Shown here: positions 1-8,303 of the stretch, in pieces
Position numbering within the stretch: position 1 is the stretch's first letter
Layout of the letters: the number at the start of each line of letters is the position of its first letter
Source: Cohnella zeiphila
GTDB taxonomy: Bacteria > Bacillota > Bacilli > Paenibacillales > Paenibacillaceae
DNA length: 64,000 nt
NCBI RefSeq assembly: GCF_014212055.1
Contig: NZ_JACJVO010000012.1
Span: 62,001-126,000 of the forward strand
Direction of reading: 5' to 3'
The notes under the pieces: generated by a model
Database searches by the model: none
What the model saw: the letters and a program-made list of their open reading frames with translations, nothing else
Told to the model about the DNA's origin: nothing
Position numbers and translations under genes: made by a program

Positions 1-156
1 TGGCGGATTAGGCAAGAAAGGACGCGGAACAGGCAAACATCCGGGCGAAATCCAATATAAAATGAGTCTAGCCTTAGGGCTGGCGGCGTTGATTATGGAT
101 TTGCGCCGTTGGTGTTCGCCGGCTCTCCTATTTTACAGCTTAAGGAGGACTTCATT

Positions 157-1053
157 ATGCGTGTTTTTGTCACAGGAGCGTCCGGGTTCGTCGGCTCCGC
201 CATCGTGCGCGAACTGATTGAAGCAGGGCATGAGGTGCTTGGCCTTGCCCGCTCGGATAAGTCCGCAGCGATGCTTGCCGCGGCGGGAGCGGCAGTTCAC
301 CGCGGCTCTCTTGATAATCCGGACAGCCTCAGAAGCGGAGCCGCTGCCTCGGATGGTGTCATACACACCGCCTTTATTCACGATTTCTCGAACCTTGCGT
401 CCTCCGGTGCGGCAGACAAGCTCGCGGTAGAGACGCTCGGTACCGCGCTTGCGGAATCCGGCCGCCCCCTCATCGTCACCTCCGTAATCGGGCACCTCGC
501 GCCGGGCCGCCTCGGGACCGAAGAAGATGCTCCCGATCCTCATTCCGCAGTGAAGCACCGCGCCGCATCGGAAGAGGCAGCACTTTCAATGGCGCAGCAT
601 GGGGTGCGAGCGTCGGTGGTGCGACTTCCGCACTCGGTACATGGCGATGGCGATCGCTGGTTTGTTCCGGCGTTGATCGATCTCGCCCGCCGCACGGGCG
701 TCTCGGCCTATGTGGGCGACGGCGCTAACCGCTGGCCTGCCGTGCACCGATTGGATGCCGCACGTCTTTACCGGCTGGCGCTTGAGGCGGCACCGGCGGG
801 TACGCGGCTGCATGCGATTGGCGACGAGGGGGTGCCGATCCGCGAGATCGCCGGCGTAATCGGCCGTCGATTAGGTGTTCCGGTGAGCAGCAAGTCGCCC
901 GAGGAGGCAGCCGCCCACTTCGGTTGGTTGACGCACTTTGTTTCGGCGGACATCCCGGCATCAAGCGCTCTGACACGGGAGCGCTTCGGATGGCGGCCTG
1001 TGCAACCGTCACTCCTTTCCGACCTGGATCGGGAGCATTATTTCGCAACTTGA
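157..1053 (+). CDS. NAD(P)-dependent epimerase/dehydratase-like SDR protein
   Basis: Extended short-chain dehydrogenase fold, 298 aa. The N-terminus [17 protein letters not shown] is a Rossmann nucleotide-binding motif of the GxxGxxG type. Close relatives are atypical extended SDRs of the NAD-dependent epimerase group; the substrate cannot be told. The start at 157 has a strong AAGGAGG 9 bases upstream; an in-frame ATG at 109 lacks one. The catalytic YxxxK is not evident, only a weak SAVKHRA segment near the usual place, so it may be an atypical member. A second SDR follows 57 bases later, probably in one transcript. Confidence 0.85.
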   Translation: MRVFVTGASGFVGSAIVRELIEAGHEVLGLARSDKSAAMLAAAGAAVHRGSLDNPDSLRSGAAASDGVIHTAFIHDFSNLASSGAADKLAVETLGTALAESGRPLIVTSVIGHLAPGRLGTEEDAPDPHSAVKHRAASEEAALSMAQHGVRASVVRLPHSVHGDGDRWFVPALIDLARRTGVSAYVGDGANRWPAVHRLDAARLYRLALEAAPAGTRLHAIGDEGVPIREIAGVIGRRLGVPVSSKSPEEAAAHFGWLTHFVSADIPASSALTRERFGWRPVQPSLLSDLDREHYFAT

Positions 1054-1110
1054 TGAATCCGGCCGATCGGCTGTATGGAGCCATTTTCCATGAGGGAGGA
1101 GCAAAGCATA

Positions 1111-1842
1111 ATGACTGCACGATATGGCAAAACGGTTATCATTACGGGAGCAAGCAGCGGAATTGGCGAAGCAACAGCCCGTGAACTCGCGCGCGGGGGG
1201 GCGCACGTGGTGATCGGGGCCAGGCGCTTGGAAAAGCTTGAGGCTCTGGCATCGGCCATCCGCCAGGAGGGCGGTTCCGTTGCCGTTCAACAGCTCGACG
1301 TGACGGAACTCACTCAGATGCGGACCATCGTTGAATTGGCAATGAACCGTTTCGGACGTCTGGACGCTATCGTGAATAATGCCGGCATCATGCCGCTATC
1401 GCCTTTGGCAGCCTTGAAGATCGAAGAATGGGACCGGATGATCGACGTTAATATCCGCGGCGTTCTTCACGGCATTGCCGCCGGGCTTCCGGTCATGAAA
1501 GAGCAAGGATTCGGGCAATTCGTCAATGTAGCGTCTATCGCAGCCTACGCTGTATCCCCGATGGCATCCGTATATAGCGCGACCAAGTATGCCGTGCGGG
1601 CTATTACCGATGGGTTGCGGCAAGAGGTTGCCGGACAAGGCATCCGCGTAACCCTCGTCTCGCCGGGCGTCACGGAGTCCGAGCTGGCCGACAGCATAAC
1701 GGACAACGGGGCGAGAGAGCGGATGAAAGAATTCCGGCGCACTGCGCTGCCCGCTTCGGCCATCGCCCGCGCAATCGCTTATGCCATCGGGCAGCCGGCT
1801 GACGTCGATGTGAATGAATTGGTCATCCGACCGGTCATGTAG
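1111..1842 (+). CDS. SDR family oxidoreductase
   Basis: Classical short-chain dehydrogenase/reductase, 243 aa. Visible motifs are TGASSGIGEAT near the N-terminus (cofactor binding), NNAG (about residues 89-92), the catalytic serine in VNVASIAAYA and YSATKYAV (YxxxK), followed by SPGVTES. It should reduce or oxidise a carbonyl or alcohol with NAD(P)(H). GGGAGGA lies 10 bases before the ATG at 1111, favoured over an in-frame ATG at 1075. Downstream of another SDR and probably cotranscribed. Substrate unknown. Confidence 0.9.
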   Translation: MTARYGKTVIITGASSGIGEATARELARGGAHVVIGARRLEKLEALASAIRQEGGSVAVQQLDVTELTQMRTIVELAMNRFGRLDAIVNNAGIMPLSPLAALKIEEWDRMIDVNIRGVLHGIAAGLPVMKEQGFGQFVNVASIAAYAVSPMASVYSATKYAVRAITDGLRQEVAGQGIRVTLVSPGVTESELADSITDNGARERMKEFRRTALPASAIARAIAYAIGQPADVDVNELVIRPVM

Positions 1843-1867
1843 TACCTATTTACGAAAATACAAGCAG

Positions 1868-1906
1868 CCGCAAGCGGCCATCCTGTCGCAGGGAGACCGC
1901 TTGCGG
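1868..1906. terminator. Hairpin between convergent genes
   Basis: Perfect 10-bp inverted repeat CCGCAAGCGG / CCGCTTGCGG with a 19-base loop, placed between the SDR gene ending at 1842 and the convergent VOC gene ending at 1914. There is no T tract on either side, so termination is inferred only from position. Confidence 0.35.
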
Positions 1907-1913
1907 TGCCGTA

Positions 1914-2312
1914 TCACCTGGCTCTGGCAAGGCGTTCGGAATGACTATTCAGGACAGAGTACATGTTTCCATCAGGGTCCATCAGTCCGAAGAAGCGGCC
2001 GATGTCCTCATCGCGAATGGCGGTAACCGCAACGCCTTTTGAACGAAGGCAACGATACAGCTTATCAATCTCCTGGGTCTCGAACCCGATGATCGGAACG
2101 GCCTTCCCTTCCATGCTTAGCTTCCCCGAAGACGACCTGTAATCTGATCCGGTTAGGATTAATACAGGACCGCGCTCCAAACTAAGAATTCCGATTTCGT
2201 CATTCTTATATTGAACATCAAATCCAAGATAGGAATGATACCATTCAAGCGAAAACTCCAGATTCGATACAGGGATATCATTGAAACGTATTTGATTCAG
2301 GTAGCCGGCCAT
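1914..2312 (-). CDS. VOC (glyoxalase/bleomycin resistance) family protein
   Basis: 132-aa protein of the vicinal oxygen chelate fold. It begins with LNQIRFNDIPVSNLEFSLEWY, a typical opening betaalpha unit, and ends with FFGLMDPDGNMYSVL, the DPDGN signature. Members include metal-dependent isomerases, dioxygenases and drug-binding proteins. It lies 5 bases after the stop of an MFS exporter gene and is probably its cotranscribed partner, which would suit a resistance or detoxification role (inference). Confidence 0.82.
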   Translation of the reverse strand: MAGYLNQIRFNDIPVSNLEFSLEWYHSYLGFDVQYKNDEIGILSLERGPVLILTGSDYRSSSGKLSMEGKAVPIIGFETQEIDKLYRCLRSKGVAVTAIRDEDIGRFFGLMDPDGNMYSVLNSHSERLARAR

Positions 2313-2317
2313 ACGAA

Positions 2318-3790
2318 TCAGCCCTTCAGCCCGGAAGCACGGGCAGCTTTCTCCGGTTGCCGCCGCTGTCCCGCTCTCATTAAGAAGGCGAGCAGGAACG
2401 CATAGATCGCGGACAAGATCAGTACAAATTCCAGCGCGACGGTAAAGGCGTGTGCGTAACGGGCAGGAGCGTCAGGCGAATGGGACATATCCAAAGCCCG
2501 ATAGAAGAAGATTCCGACAAAACATACGCCAAGCGCGGTGCTGAGTTGGGTCGCGGTCGTCAGAACACCGGAGGCCGCCCCTATATTCTCCTGACGGACC
2601 TTGGATAGAATGGTTCCGATGAGCGGCGCCGCGCAGATGCCTTGCCCGACGCCGACGACGAATAAACTCGGCCAAAGCGCATTCCAAACCAGATGACCGC
2701 CGTAATGATGGACAATTTCCAAGGTGTAGCCTATGCCGCCTGCCGTAAGAATGGCTCCGACGAATAGAACAGCCGGTCCGAACTTGCTCATGAGCTTTGG
2801 CGATGCCAGAGAGGCGAGGAAGAAGCCGATTCCCAGCGGCAAATAGGTTAACCCCGAAGTCAAAGCAGAGTAACCGAAGCCCTGCTGCAGCATAACGGCT
2901 AGCGTGAAGAAAAGCGCCGAAGCGATCGCATAAAAGACGAGAATGAGCGATATGCCAAGACGAAAGGAACGATCGCGGAAAAGCGAAGGGGCGAGCAGCG
3001 GAGGTCTTCCATTTTCAAGAATTTTGCGCTCATATATAATAAACAGTGTCAAACATACCGGGAAGCAGGCAAGCAAGAGGATCGACCATAAGGGCCAGCC
3101 CGCCTCGCGGCCTTGAACCAGAGGAAATGCAAGCGCCAGCAGACTTGCCGTTAAAAGGAGGGCGCCGGTCAGATCCAGGCGTCTGGCTGCAGGATTGCGC
3201 GACTCCCGGAGCAGCGGGATACCGGCGAGTAAGGCGGCCGCCCCAATCGGGACGTTCACGAGAAACACGGAGCGCCATCCCAAGCCGAACAGATTTTGGC
3301 TGATCAGGTAGCCGCCGAGCAGCTGACCGGATACCGTGGCGATGCCGATGGTCGCACCGTACAACCCGATGGCTTTCGCCTTTTCATTGTCGGGAAAGCT
3401 TACTTGAATCATGGCGAGCACTTGCGGCATCATGGCAGCCGACGTTACGCCCTGAAGCACGCGAAACAAAATCAGGTACATCGCGGAGGGAGCGGCGCCG
3501 CATAGCGCCGAAGCGACAACGAATCCTAACATCCCCGTGAGAAACAACCGTTTTCGCCCGAACATATCGCCGAGCCGGCTTCCGGTAATCAGCAGAACGG
3601 CATAAGCAAGCGTATAGCCCGCAAGAATAAACTGAATGTCCGAGGCGCTTGCCCCTAGATCGGATTGGATGGAGGGAATCGCGACATTGACGATAAAAGA
3701 ATCAAGCAAAGCCATAAATGTCGCGGACAACACCACCGCCAAAGCCCACCATCTGCGGGGATCAAGCTGCGCTTCATTTGTCTTGGTCAC
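2318..3790 (-). CDS. MFS transporter, DHA2 (EmrB/QacA) family, 14 TM
   Basis: Drug:H+ antiporter-2 family exporter, about 490 aa with many hydrophobic segments. The N-terminal helix contains ATFMALLDSFIVNVAIPSI, the motif D1 of 14-TM exporters; GSRLGDMFGRKRLF is MFS motif A; GRVLQG-like FRVLQGVTSAAMMP and ILSKV...GAASGV further support the family. Start: GTG at 3790 preceded by AGAAGGG at 9-base spacing; a TTG at 3811 would add 7 residues. Divergent from an XRE regulator and followed by a VOC gene. Likely multidrug efflux; substrate unknown. Confidence 0.9.
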   Translation of the reverse strand: MTKTNEAQLDPRRWWALAVVLSATFMALLDSFIVNVAIPSIQSDLGASASDIQFILAGYTLAYAVLLITGSRLGDMFGRKRLFLTGMLGFVVASALCGAAPSAMYLILFRVLQGVTSAAMMPQVLAMIQVSFPDNEKAKAIGLYGATIGIATVSGQLLGGYLISQNLFGLGWRSVFLVNVPIGAAALLAGIPLLRESRNPAARRLDLTGALLLTASLLALAFPLVQGREAGWPLWSILLLACFPVCLTLFIIYERKILENGRPPLLAPSLFRDRSFRLGISLILVFYAIASALFFTLAVMLQQGFGYSALTSGLTYLPLGIGFFLASLASPKLMSKFGPAVLFVGAILTAGGIGYTLEIVHHYGGHLVWNALWPSLFVVGVGQGICAAPLIGTILSKVRQENIGAASGVLTTATQLSTALGVCFVGIFFYRALDMSHSPDAPARYAHAFTVALEFVLILSAIYAFLLAFLMRAGQRRQPEKAARASGLKG

Positions 3791-3844
3791 TTCAATCACC
3801 CTTCTCGACAAGTTATAGACCCATCTTAGACGAGAAAGGTTTTT

Positions 3845-3873
3845 TTGTAAGAATACCGTTTATACGATTATAA
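3845..3873 (+). promoter_or_regulatory. Probable promoter of the XRE regulator gene
   Basis: TTGTAA at 3845-3850 and TTATAA at 3868-3873 are separated by 17 bases, 32 bases upstream of the GTG at 3905. The intergenic region with the divergent MFS gene is AT-rich and holds two ATACC boxes (about 3853 and 3880) that could be regulator sites. Confidence 0.45.
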
Positions 3874-3904
3874 AAAATAATACCTGGATCGGAGGAGAGA
3901 GAGA

Positions 3905-4708
3905 GTGGAAGAAGATTTGAAACGCCGCAAGGAGCTAGGGGCTTTCTTGCAATCGCGCCGATCGCGCTTATCCCCATCCGATCTTGGGATCCAAAGCGCG
4001 CCGCGTCGCCGGGCCAAAGGGCTTCGCCGCGAAGAAGTGGCGGATATGGCCGGGGTAAGCAACATTTGGTATACGTGGCTTGAACAGGGGCGGGACGTCC
4101 GGCCCTCTGCCCAGGTTCTGGACAGTTTGGGCAAAGCCCTGCAATTGAACCGGTACGAGCTGCTGCATTTATATACGCTTGCCGAGCACCGCCCGCCCGT
4201 CAAAGAATGGATGCCCGATCATCGCGTGGATCCGTCCGTGCAGCGGATGCTGGATAAATTGGAGCCTTTCCCCGCTTACGTAAGAGGACCGAGGTGGGAC
4301 ACGATCGCTTGGAATAACGCGGCTTGCGAGCTGTTCGGCGACTTTAACCGGATGAACGTTCTGGAAAGAAACAGTCTGTGGCGGATGTTCGCCCGTCCCG
4401 ATTACCCCGGCTTGCTGCCGGATTGGCCGAACGTGGCCCGGAACCTCCTGGCCCAATTTCGGACTAGCTACGGCCAGCACATCGGCGATCCTGCGTTCGA
4501 GGAGCTGGTCGACCTGCTTAAGAAGACGAGCGAACAGTTCAAGGAATGGTGGGAAAATCATGAAGTGCTGGGCATCCCGCTTGGACTCAAAAGGTTCCAT
4601 CACCCCAAGCTCGGCGAACTCGCGTTCGAGCACCAGTCGCTGACTATCGCGGATTATCCCGACTTAAAAATTACCGTATATATCCCGGTTCAAGAGGATA
4701 CCCCTTGA
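3905..4708 (+). CDS. XRE-type HTH regulator with MmyB-like ligand domain
   Basis: 267 aa. Residues about 8-75 form a helix-turn-helix (RRRAKGLRREEVADMAGVS then WYTWLEQGRD), exactly the arrangement of MmyB-type regulators, and the C-terminal half (RYVRGPRWDTIAWN-type segment, VDPSVQRMLDKL) is the MmyB-like PAS-related ligand-binding domain. GTG start with GGAGGAGA 9 bases upstream. Divergent from the MFS exporter, so probably its local repressor; this is inferred from position. Confidence 0.9.
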   Translation: MEEDLKRRKELGAFLQSRRSRLSPSDLGIQSAPRRRAKGLRREEVADMAGVSNIWYTWLEQGRDVRPSAQVLDSLGKALQLNRYELLHLYTLAEHRPPVKEWMPDHRVDPSVQRMLDKLEPFPAYVRGPRWDTIAWNNAACELFGDFNRMNVLERNSLWRMFARPDYPGLLPDWPNVARNLLAQFRTSYGQHIGDPAFEELVDLLKKTSEQFKEWWENHEVLGIPLGLKRFHHPKLGELAFEHQSLTIADYPDLKITVYIPVQEDTP

Positions 4709-4736
4709 GCCGAGGGATGTTCGCAAGCATCCGGAG

Positions 4737-4779
4737 TTGACAAAACGAAAGATCGATTCTATAGTGTAGACATCTACAC
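4737..4779 (+). promoter_or_regulatory. MarR promoter with overlapping palindromic operator
   Basis: TTGACA (4737-4742), 17-base spacer, TATAGT (4760-4765). The last bases of the -10 overlap a perfect inverted repeat GTGTAGA-CA-TCTACAC at 4764-4779, 19 bases before the marR-type ATG. Repressor binding there would block RNA polymerase, so autorepression is the simple reading. Confidence 0.8.
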
Positions 4780-4797
4780 AAATTTGAGGAGAACTCT

Positions 4798-5256
4798 ATG
4801 CAAAGCATTTTCGATAGGTACCCCTACAGTCTATACATTAAGCTTATCGCGCAGAAGGTTCGGGAAATCATCGACCAGCTTCTGAAGGAACATGGCTTGA
4901 ACAGCTCGCAAGCGATTCTTCTGTCGCATATTCATCAATCCATAGAGGAGCATAAAGAGATCAACCGAAAGTTTCTTGAGAAAACAATGGCTTTGAGCGG
5001 TCCGTCTGTAACCAACCTATTGAACGGTCTGGAGAAGTCCGGCTTCATCACGCGCAACAGCAGCCCTGCCGACGGCCGCAACCTCCGTATCGAGGTTACG
5101 GACAAAGCCAAACAATTTCTGAGCGAGAGGAGTGATGCCTTCTCGAAATCCGAAGATTTGATCACTCAAGGGATGTCGGATGCCGAAAAAGCGATGTTTG
5201 TTTCTCTGCTGACCCGCGCATTTGAAAACGTTGAAAATCAGCTGTCGAAGCGATAA
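4798..5256 (+). CDS. MarR family transcriptional regulator
   Basis: 152-aa winged helix repressor. The helix-turn-helix and wing are visible as LEKTMALSGPSVTNLLNGLEKSG followed by ITRNSSPADGRN and IEVTDKAKQFL, the classic MarR wing with D-x-R. Start ATG with GAGGAG 8 bases upstream. First gene of a three-gene operon with an aldo-keto reductase and an NmrA-like reductase. Its likely operator overlaps its own promoter, and a related box lies before the second gene. Probably senses an electrophile or phenolic compound (inference). Confidence 0.92.
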   Translation: MQSIFDRYPYSLYIKLIAQKVREIIDQLLKEHGLNSSQAILLSHIHQSIEEHKEINRKFLEKTMALSGPSVTNLLNGLEKSGFITRNSSPADGRNLRIEVTDKAKQFLSERSDAFSKSEDLITQGMSDAEKAMFVSLLTRAFENVENQLSKR

Positions 5257-5294
5257 CTTTGCCGTGCCATTTGCTTATTTTTTTAAACGAATAG

Positions 5295-5306
5295 GTAGAC
5301 GGCTAC
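5295..5306 (+). promoter_or_regulatory. Second MarR-box-like site before the aldo-keto reductase
   Basis: GTAGAC-GGCTAC matches the core of the promoter operator (GTAGACATCTAC at 4766-4777) at 10 of 12 positions and is itself a 4-bp-armed inverted repeat. It lies 33 bases upstream of the aldo-keto reductase start. A possible weak -10 (CATAAT, 5306-5311) is adjacent. Confidence 0.5.
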
Positions 5307-5338
5307 ATAATTTAAGAAAGAAAATGGAGGAGAATGTC

Positions 5339-6322
5339 ATGATGAACGATCCCAAAAACGGATTGAAGCTTACCAGAATCGGACTCGGCTGCGGTCACAT
5401 GTCAAATGTCGATGAAGCGGTCAAAAGCGCCGGCATTGCCGCCATTCATGCCGCATTCGAGAGTGGAGTCCATCATCTCAACACGGGGGATTTCTACGGT
5501 GCAGGCCGAAGCGAGATGGTCATCGCCGAAGCGCTGAAGGGGTACAAAAGGGATGATTATTTTATATCGCTGAAGTTTGGGGCATTGAATACGCTGGACG
5601 GGTCCTTGTACGGACTGGACGTCTCTCCCCATCACGTGAAGAACTACCTTGCCTATTCGCTCCGACGGCTCAATCTCGACTATATCGATCTTTACCAGCC
5701 CGCAAGAATCGATCTGGGGATCCCGGTTGAAGAGACGATCGGCGCCATTGCCGAGCTGGTTCAAGCCGGCTATGTCAAGCAGATCGGCGTCAGCCAGGTC
5801 GACGCCGAGACGTTGAGAAGAGCGCATGCCACGCATCCGATCAGCTTGGTGGAAGTCGAATATTCGCTTTTTAACCGGAGCATCGAGAAAGAGATCTTGC
5901 CGGCCGCAAGGGAATTAGGGATCGGCGTCGTTGCTTTTGGGGCGGCGGCTCATGGCCTTCTAGCCGGCCATTGGACAGACGAGCGGATCCAAAGGAGCAA
6001 AGGCGGCTACGTTCCGTTGTTTTTTGAAGAGAATATAGAGAAAAACGTTTCCTTGGCCAAGAGACTGGGCGAGATCGCCGCAAGGAAGCAAATGACGTTG
6101 TCCCAGCTGGCGTTTGCCTGGATTTTATCCAAAGGCGAAGACATCGTCCCGCTCATCGGTACCGTATCGCCGGCTCATCTGCAAGAGGCCTTGAAGTCGC
6201 TTGATCATCATCTGACGGAAGACGAGATCGGGGAAATCGAAGCAGCGATACCGGAACGCGAGATCGCCGGCGCTTCTTTCCCCAATATGCAATTCAGAAA
6301 CGGCAAGCCCGTTCGCGGATAA
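5339..6322 (+). CDS. Aldo/keto reductase
   Basis: 327-aa (beta/alpha)8 NADPH-dependent reductase. Visible features: RIGLGCGHMSN at the start, FESGVHHLNTGDFYGAGRSE (the D-x-x-x-Y catalytic region, normally D-T-A-x-x-Y), ISLKFG (catalytic Lys), NLDYIDLYQPARID, IGVSQVDAETL and the C-terminal cofactor segment LIGTVSPAHLQEAL. GGAGGAG precedes ATG ATG at 5339/5342. Note TGDFYG in place of the usual TADxYG. It sits between a MarR repressor and an NmrA-like reductase and is probably induced with them. Confidence 0.92.
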   Translation: MMNDPKNGLKLTRIGLGCGHMSNVDEAVKSAGIAAIHAAFESGVHHLNTGDFYGAGRSEMVIAEALKGYKRDDYFISLKFGALNTLDGSLYGLDVSPHHVKNYLAYSLRRLNLDYIDLYQPARIDLGIPVEETIGAIAELVQAGYVKQIGVSQVDAETLRRAHATHPISLVEVEYSLFNRSIEKEILPAARELGIGVVAFGAAAHGLLAGHWTDERIQRSKGGYVPLFFEENIEKNVSLAKRLGEIAARKQMTLSQLAFAWILSKGEDIVPLIGTVSPAHLQEALKSLDHHLTEDEIGEIEAAIPEREIAGASFPNMQFRNGKPVRG

Positions 6323-6334
6323 GGAGATGTTGTC

Positions 6335-7213
6335 ATGATTATCGTTACCGGGGCCAATGGGAAATTGGGTCGGGCCGTGGCAGAGCAGCTGCTAAAGCGT
6401 GTACCGGCCGAGCAGATAGGAGTCAGCGTCCGCGATCCGAGCCAGGCGCAGGATCTGCAGGAGCGCGGAGTCCGTGTGCGTCGGGGCGACTTCGACGATC
6501 CCGAGAGTCTGCTCCACGCTTTTGAGGGGGCGTCGCAGGTTCTCATCGTTTCGACCGGCATCCTGGGCGAAGCCGATATCCCTCGTGGGATTCGGCAGCA
6601 TCAAACAGCGATGGACACGGCAAAGAAGGCAGGGGCCAGTCGGGTCCTGTACACGAGTCACATGGGCTCTTCCCCGACATCGCCCTTCGCTCCCATGATT
6701 CATCATGCGGCTACCGAACAACGGCTGAATGCTTCCGGTATTGCCTTCACGTCGCTCCGTAACGGCTACTACGCCGAATCGGCACTCCTGTTGATCGGCG
6801 GAGCATTGCAAACAGGGGAATTAATCGCTCCTGAGGACGGTCCGGTTGCCTGGACAGCCCACTCCGACTTGGCCGAAGCTGCGGCGGCGATCCTGAGCGA
6901 TCGGAAATTGGATGGCATGACTCCCAATCTTACGGGATCCGAAGCCATTGACATGGAAGGGATTGCGGCAATCGCTTCCGAGATCTTGGGGCGGACCATC
7001 CGTCGAATCGTTGTGCCGGACGAAGAGTTTCGGGGCCGCATGAGGGCTCAAGGCGTGCCGGAAGCGAGTGTAAATATGCGGATGGGGATGTTTCAGGCAA
7101 GCCGTCAGGGTGACTTCGCGCAAGTCGATCCTGCTCTGGCTCATTTGATCGGCCGGCCTCCGATGAGTTTTCAAGAGGTCCTGAAAGTATCGATTTCTCG
7201 TCAACAAGGCTGA
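6335..7213 (+). CDS. NmrA-like NAD(P)H-binding reductase (QOR2 type)
   Basis: 292 aa. MIIVTGANGKLGRAV is the NAD(P)-binding GxxGxxG motif; ISV-RD, GDFDDPESLLHAFEGASQVL and the later SLRNGYYAE and HSDLAEAAA segments are characteristic of the NmrA/quinone oxidoreductase 2 (YtfG) family, which lacks the usual SDR YxxxK. Expected activity: NADPH-dependent quinone or disulfide-bond-free carbonyl reduction, or redox sensing. It starts 12 bases after the aldo-keto reductase stop. A close paralogue lies near the end of the window. Confidence 0.9.
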   Translation: MIIVTGANGKLGRAVAEQLLKRVPAEQIGVSVRDPSQAQDLQERGVRVRRGDFDDPESLLHAFEGASQVLIVSTGILGEADIPRGIRQHQTAMDTAKKAGASRVLYTSHMGSSPTSPFAPMIHHAATEQRLNASGIAFTSLRNGYYAESALLLIGGALQTGELIAPEDGPVAWTAHSDLAEAAAAILSDRKLDGMTPNLTGSEAIDMEGIAAIASEILGRTIRRIVVPDEEFRGRMRAQGVPEASVNMRMGMFQASRQGDFAQVDPALAHLIGRPPMSFQEVLKVSISRQQG

Positions 7214-7256
7214 TTTTGGATGCTCCAGACTGTCGACAACGTGTCGGTAGTTTATC

Positions 7257-7285
7257 TAGAAAGGCACCCGATTGGTGCCTTTCTA
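7257..7285. terminator. Bidirectional terminator, GGCACC family
   Basis: Perfect 12-bp stem TAGAAAGGCACC / GGTGCCTTTCTA with loop CGATT, between the NmrA-like gene (ends 7213) and the convergent cupin gene (ends 7317). Flanked by TATTTC downstream. Very similar stems occur at 8723 and 26386. Confidence 0.8.
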
Positions 7286-7316
7286 TTTCACCGCAAGTCG
7301 TTTGCGGCAAGCGATC

Positions 7317-7736
7317 CTATTCCTCCCAGGCGACCGGTTTGTCGAGTATGACGCCATCAGTCCCCGCCCATTGGCGGAGACTGCCTGCCTGGGCTTGAAT
7401 GACAACGAAGGACAAATCGCCGGTACCATTATTGCGAAGCGTGCGTTCCCCTTCAGGAGAGACACGAATAGCCGTTCCTTCCTTTACCTCCAAGATCTGC
7501 CCATCGACTTGAAACTGGCCGCGGCCGCCAATGAAAAGGTACAGCTCCTCGTTCTCGCGATGGGTGTGGTGAAACGGGATCGAGCCTCCCTCCGGCAGTT
7601 GGTTCAGCGAAACTTCCATGCCGGTTAGTCCGAGCCGATCCTTTAGAAAGTACTTGCCCGGGATAGGGTCCTTCGATTTGCTCAACAGATTGCTAAAAAG
7701 GCCGGCTTCCACAACGCTGAAATGATTTCCGTTCAT
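7317..7736 (-). CDS. Cupin domain protein
   Basis: Single-domain cupin, 139 aa from the ATG at 7736. The motif IPFHHTHRENEELYLFIGG is cupin box 1 (G/P-x5-HxH-x3-4-E), GRGQFQVDGQ leads to VSPEGERTLRNNG, box 2, where the usual histidine is replaced. Metal-binding residues of box 1 (two His, one Glu) are present. GGAAG lies 8 bases before the chosen start; an upstream in-frame ATG at 7754 has poor spacing. Its start overlaps the end of the SRPBCC gene, suggesting translational coupling. Confidence 0.85.
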   Translation of the reverse strand: MNGNHFSVVEAGLFSNLLSKSKDPIPGKYFLKDRLGLTGMEVSLNQLPEGGSIPFHHTHRENEELYLFIGGRGQFQVDGQILEVKEGTAIRVSPEGERTLRNNGTGDLSFVVIQAQAGSLRQWAGTDGVILDKPVAWEE

Positions 7737-8169
7737 TTGAAATCTTCCTTTCATTTCCTTTGGTAATTAAGCCGCGAAGGCTGCCGTTGATGTGGGTACC
7801 CCAGGCGTTCGAGCAAACCTGGTAGCACTCATACGCGGGGACGAGGCCTACGTGCGTAAAGCGCACTTCCGTTTGGTCGCCTTTCTTGGCGATCTCAAAG
7901 ACAATGTCCGTATCCTTCCACTCGCTCTTGTCCTTCACGAAGCTAAAATAGTTGTCCGTCACATGCCAAACAACCTTCTTAGCCGGAACAAGTTCGGTGA
8001 TGTTGAGGGTACAGCGGTGAACGTCTTGGTAGCGGTGCTTAAATTCACCGAGCTCGTCGGTCTTGCCCTCGATTTCTTCCGACCACCACCCGCGAACGTT
8101 ATTGATGGCGGCGAAAACTTCTTCGGGGCTTTCGTCTACCGTAAAAGAAGTACTGTAGTTTTGATTCAT
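7693..8169 (-). CDS. SRPBCC (AHSA1-like) domain protein
   Basis: 158-aa protein with an activator-of-Hsp90-ATPase-homologue fold, a hydrophobic ligand pocket. Typical segments are TVDESPEEVFAAINNVRGWWSE, VHRCTLNITELVPAKKVVWHV and FEIAKKGDQTEVRFTHVGL. Family members usually end near LRGLITKG; here about 19 extra residues follow, running into the cupin gene in another frame (44-base overlap). Transcribed from the promoter at 8210-8238, divergent from an HxlR regulator. Confidence 0.88.
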   Translation of the reverse strand: MNQNYSTSFTVDESPEEVFAAINNVRGWWSEEIEGKTDELGEFKHRYQDVHRCTLNITELVPAKKVVWHVTDNYFSFVKDKSEWKDTDIVFEIAKKGDQTEVRFTHVGLVPAYECYQVCSNAWGTHINGSLRGLITKGNERKISNERKSFQRCGSRPF

Positions 8170-8209
8170 TCAGGAAACACCGTCCCAGGATCTGTTAACT
8201 GCCACACAG

Positions 8210-8297
8210 AGTATAGAACATGTACTTTTGAAATGCAAGTACAAAGATGCGGCTGCGATTGCTAGTGATTGCAAAACGCAAGTACAGAGGGTATAAT
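8210..8297. promoter_or_regulatory. Back-to-back promoters with AAGTAC boxes
   Basis: Minus strand: TTGCAT (8233-8238), 17-base spacer, TATACT (8210-8215), serving the SRPBCC/cupin pair. Plus strand: TTGCAA (8269-8274), 17-base spacer, TATAAT (8292-8297), serving the HxlR gene. GTACTT (8222-8227) and AAGTAC (8238-8243) form an inverted repeat inside the minus promoter, and a further GCAAGTAC lies at about 8278-8285 in the plus spacer. TAC-TT/AA-GTA half-sites are what DUF24/HxlR repressors (YodB, CatR) bind. Confidence 0.75.
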
Positions 8298-8303
8298 CGT
8301 GTT

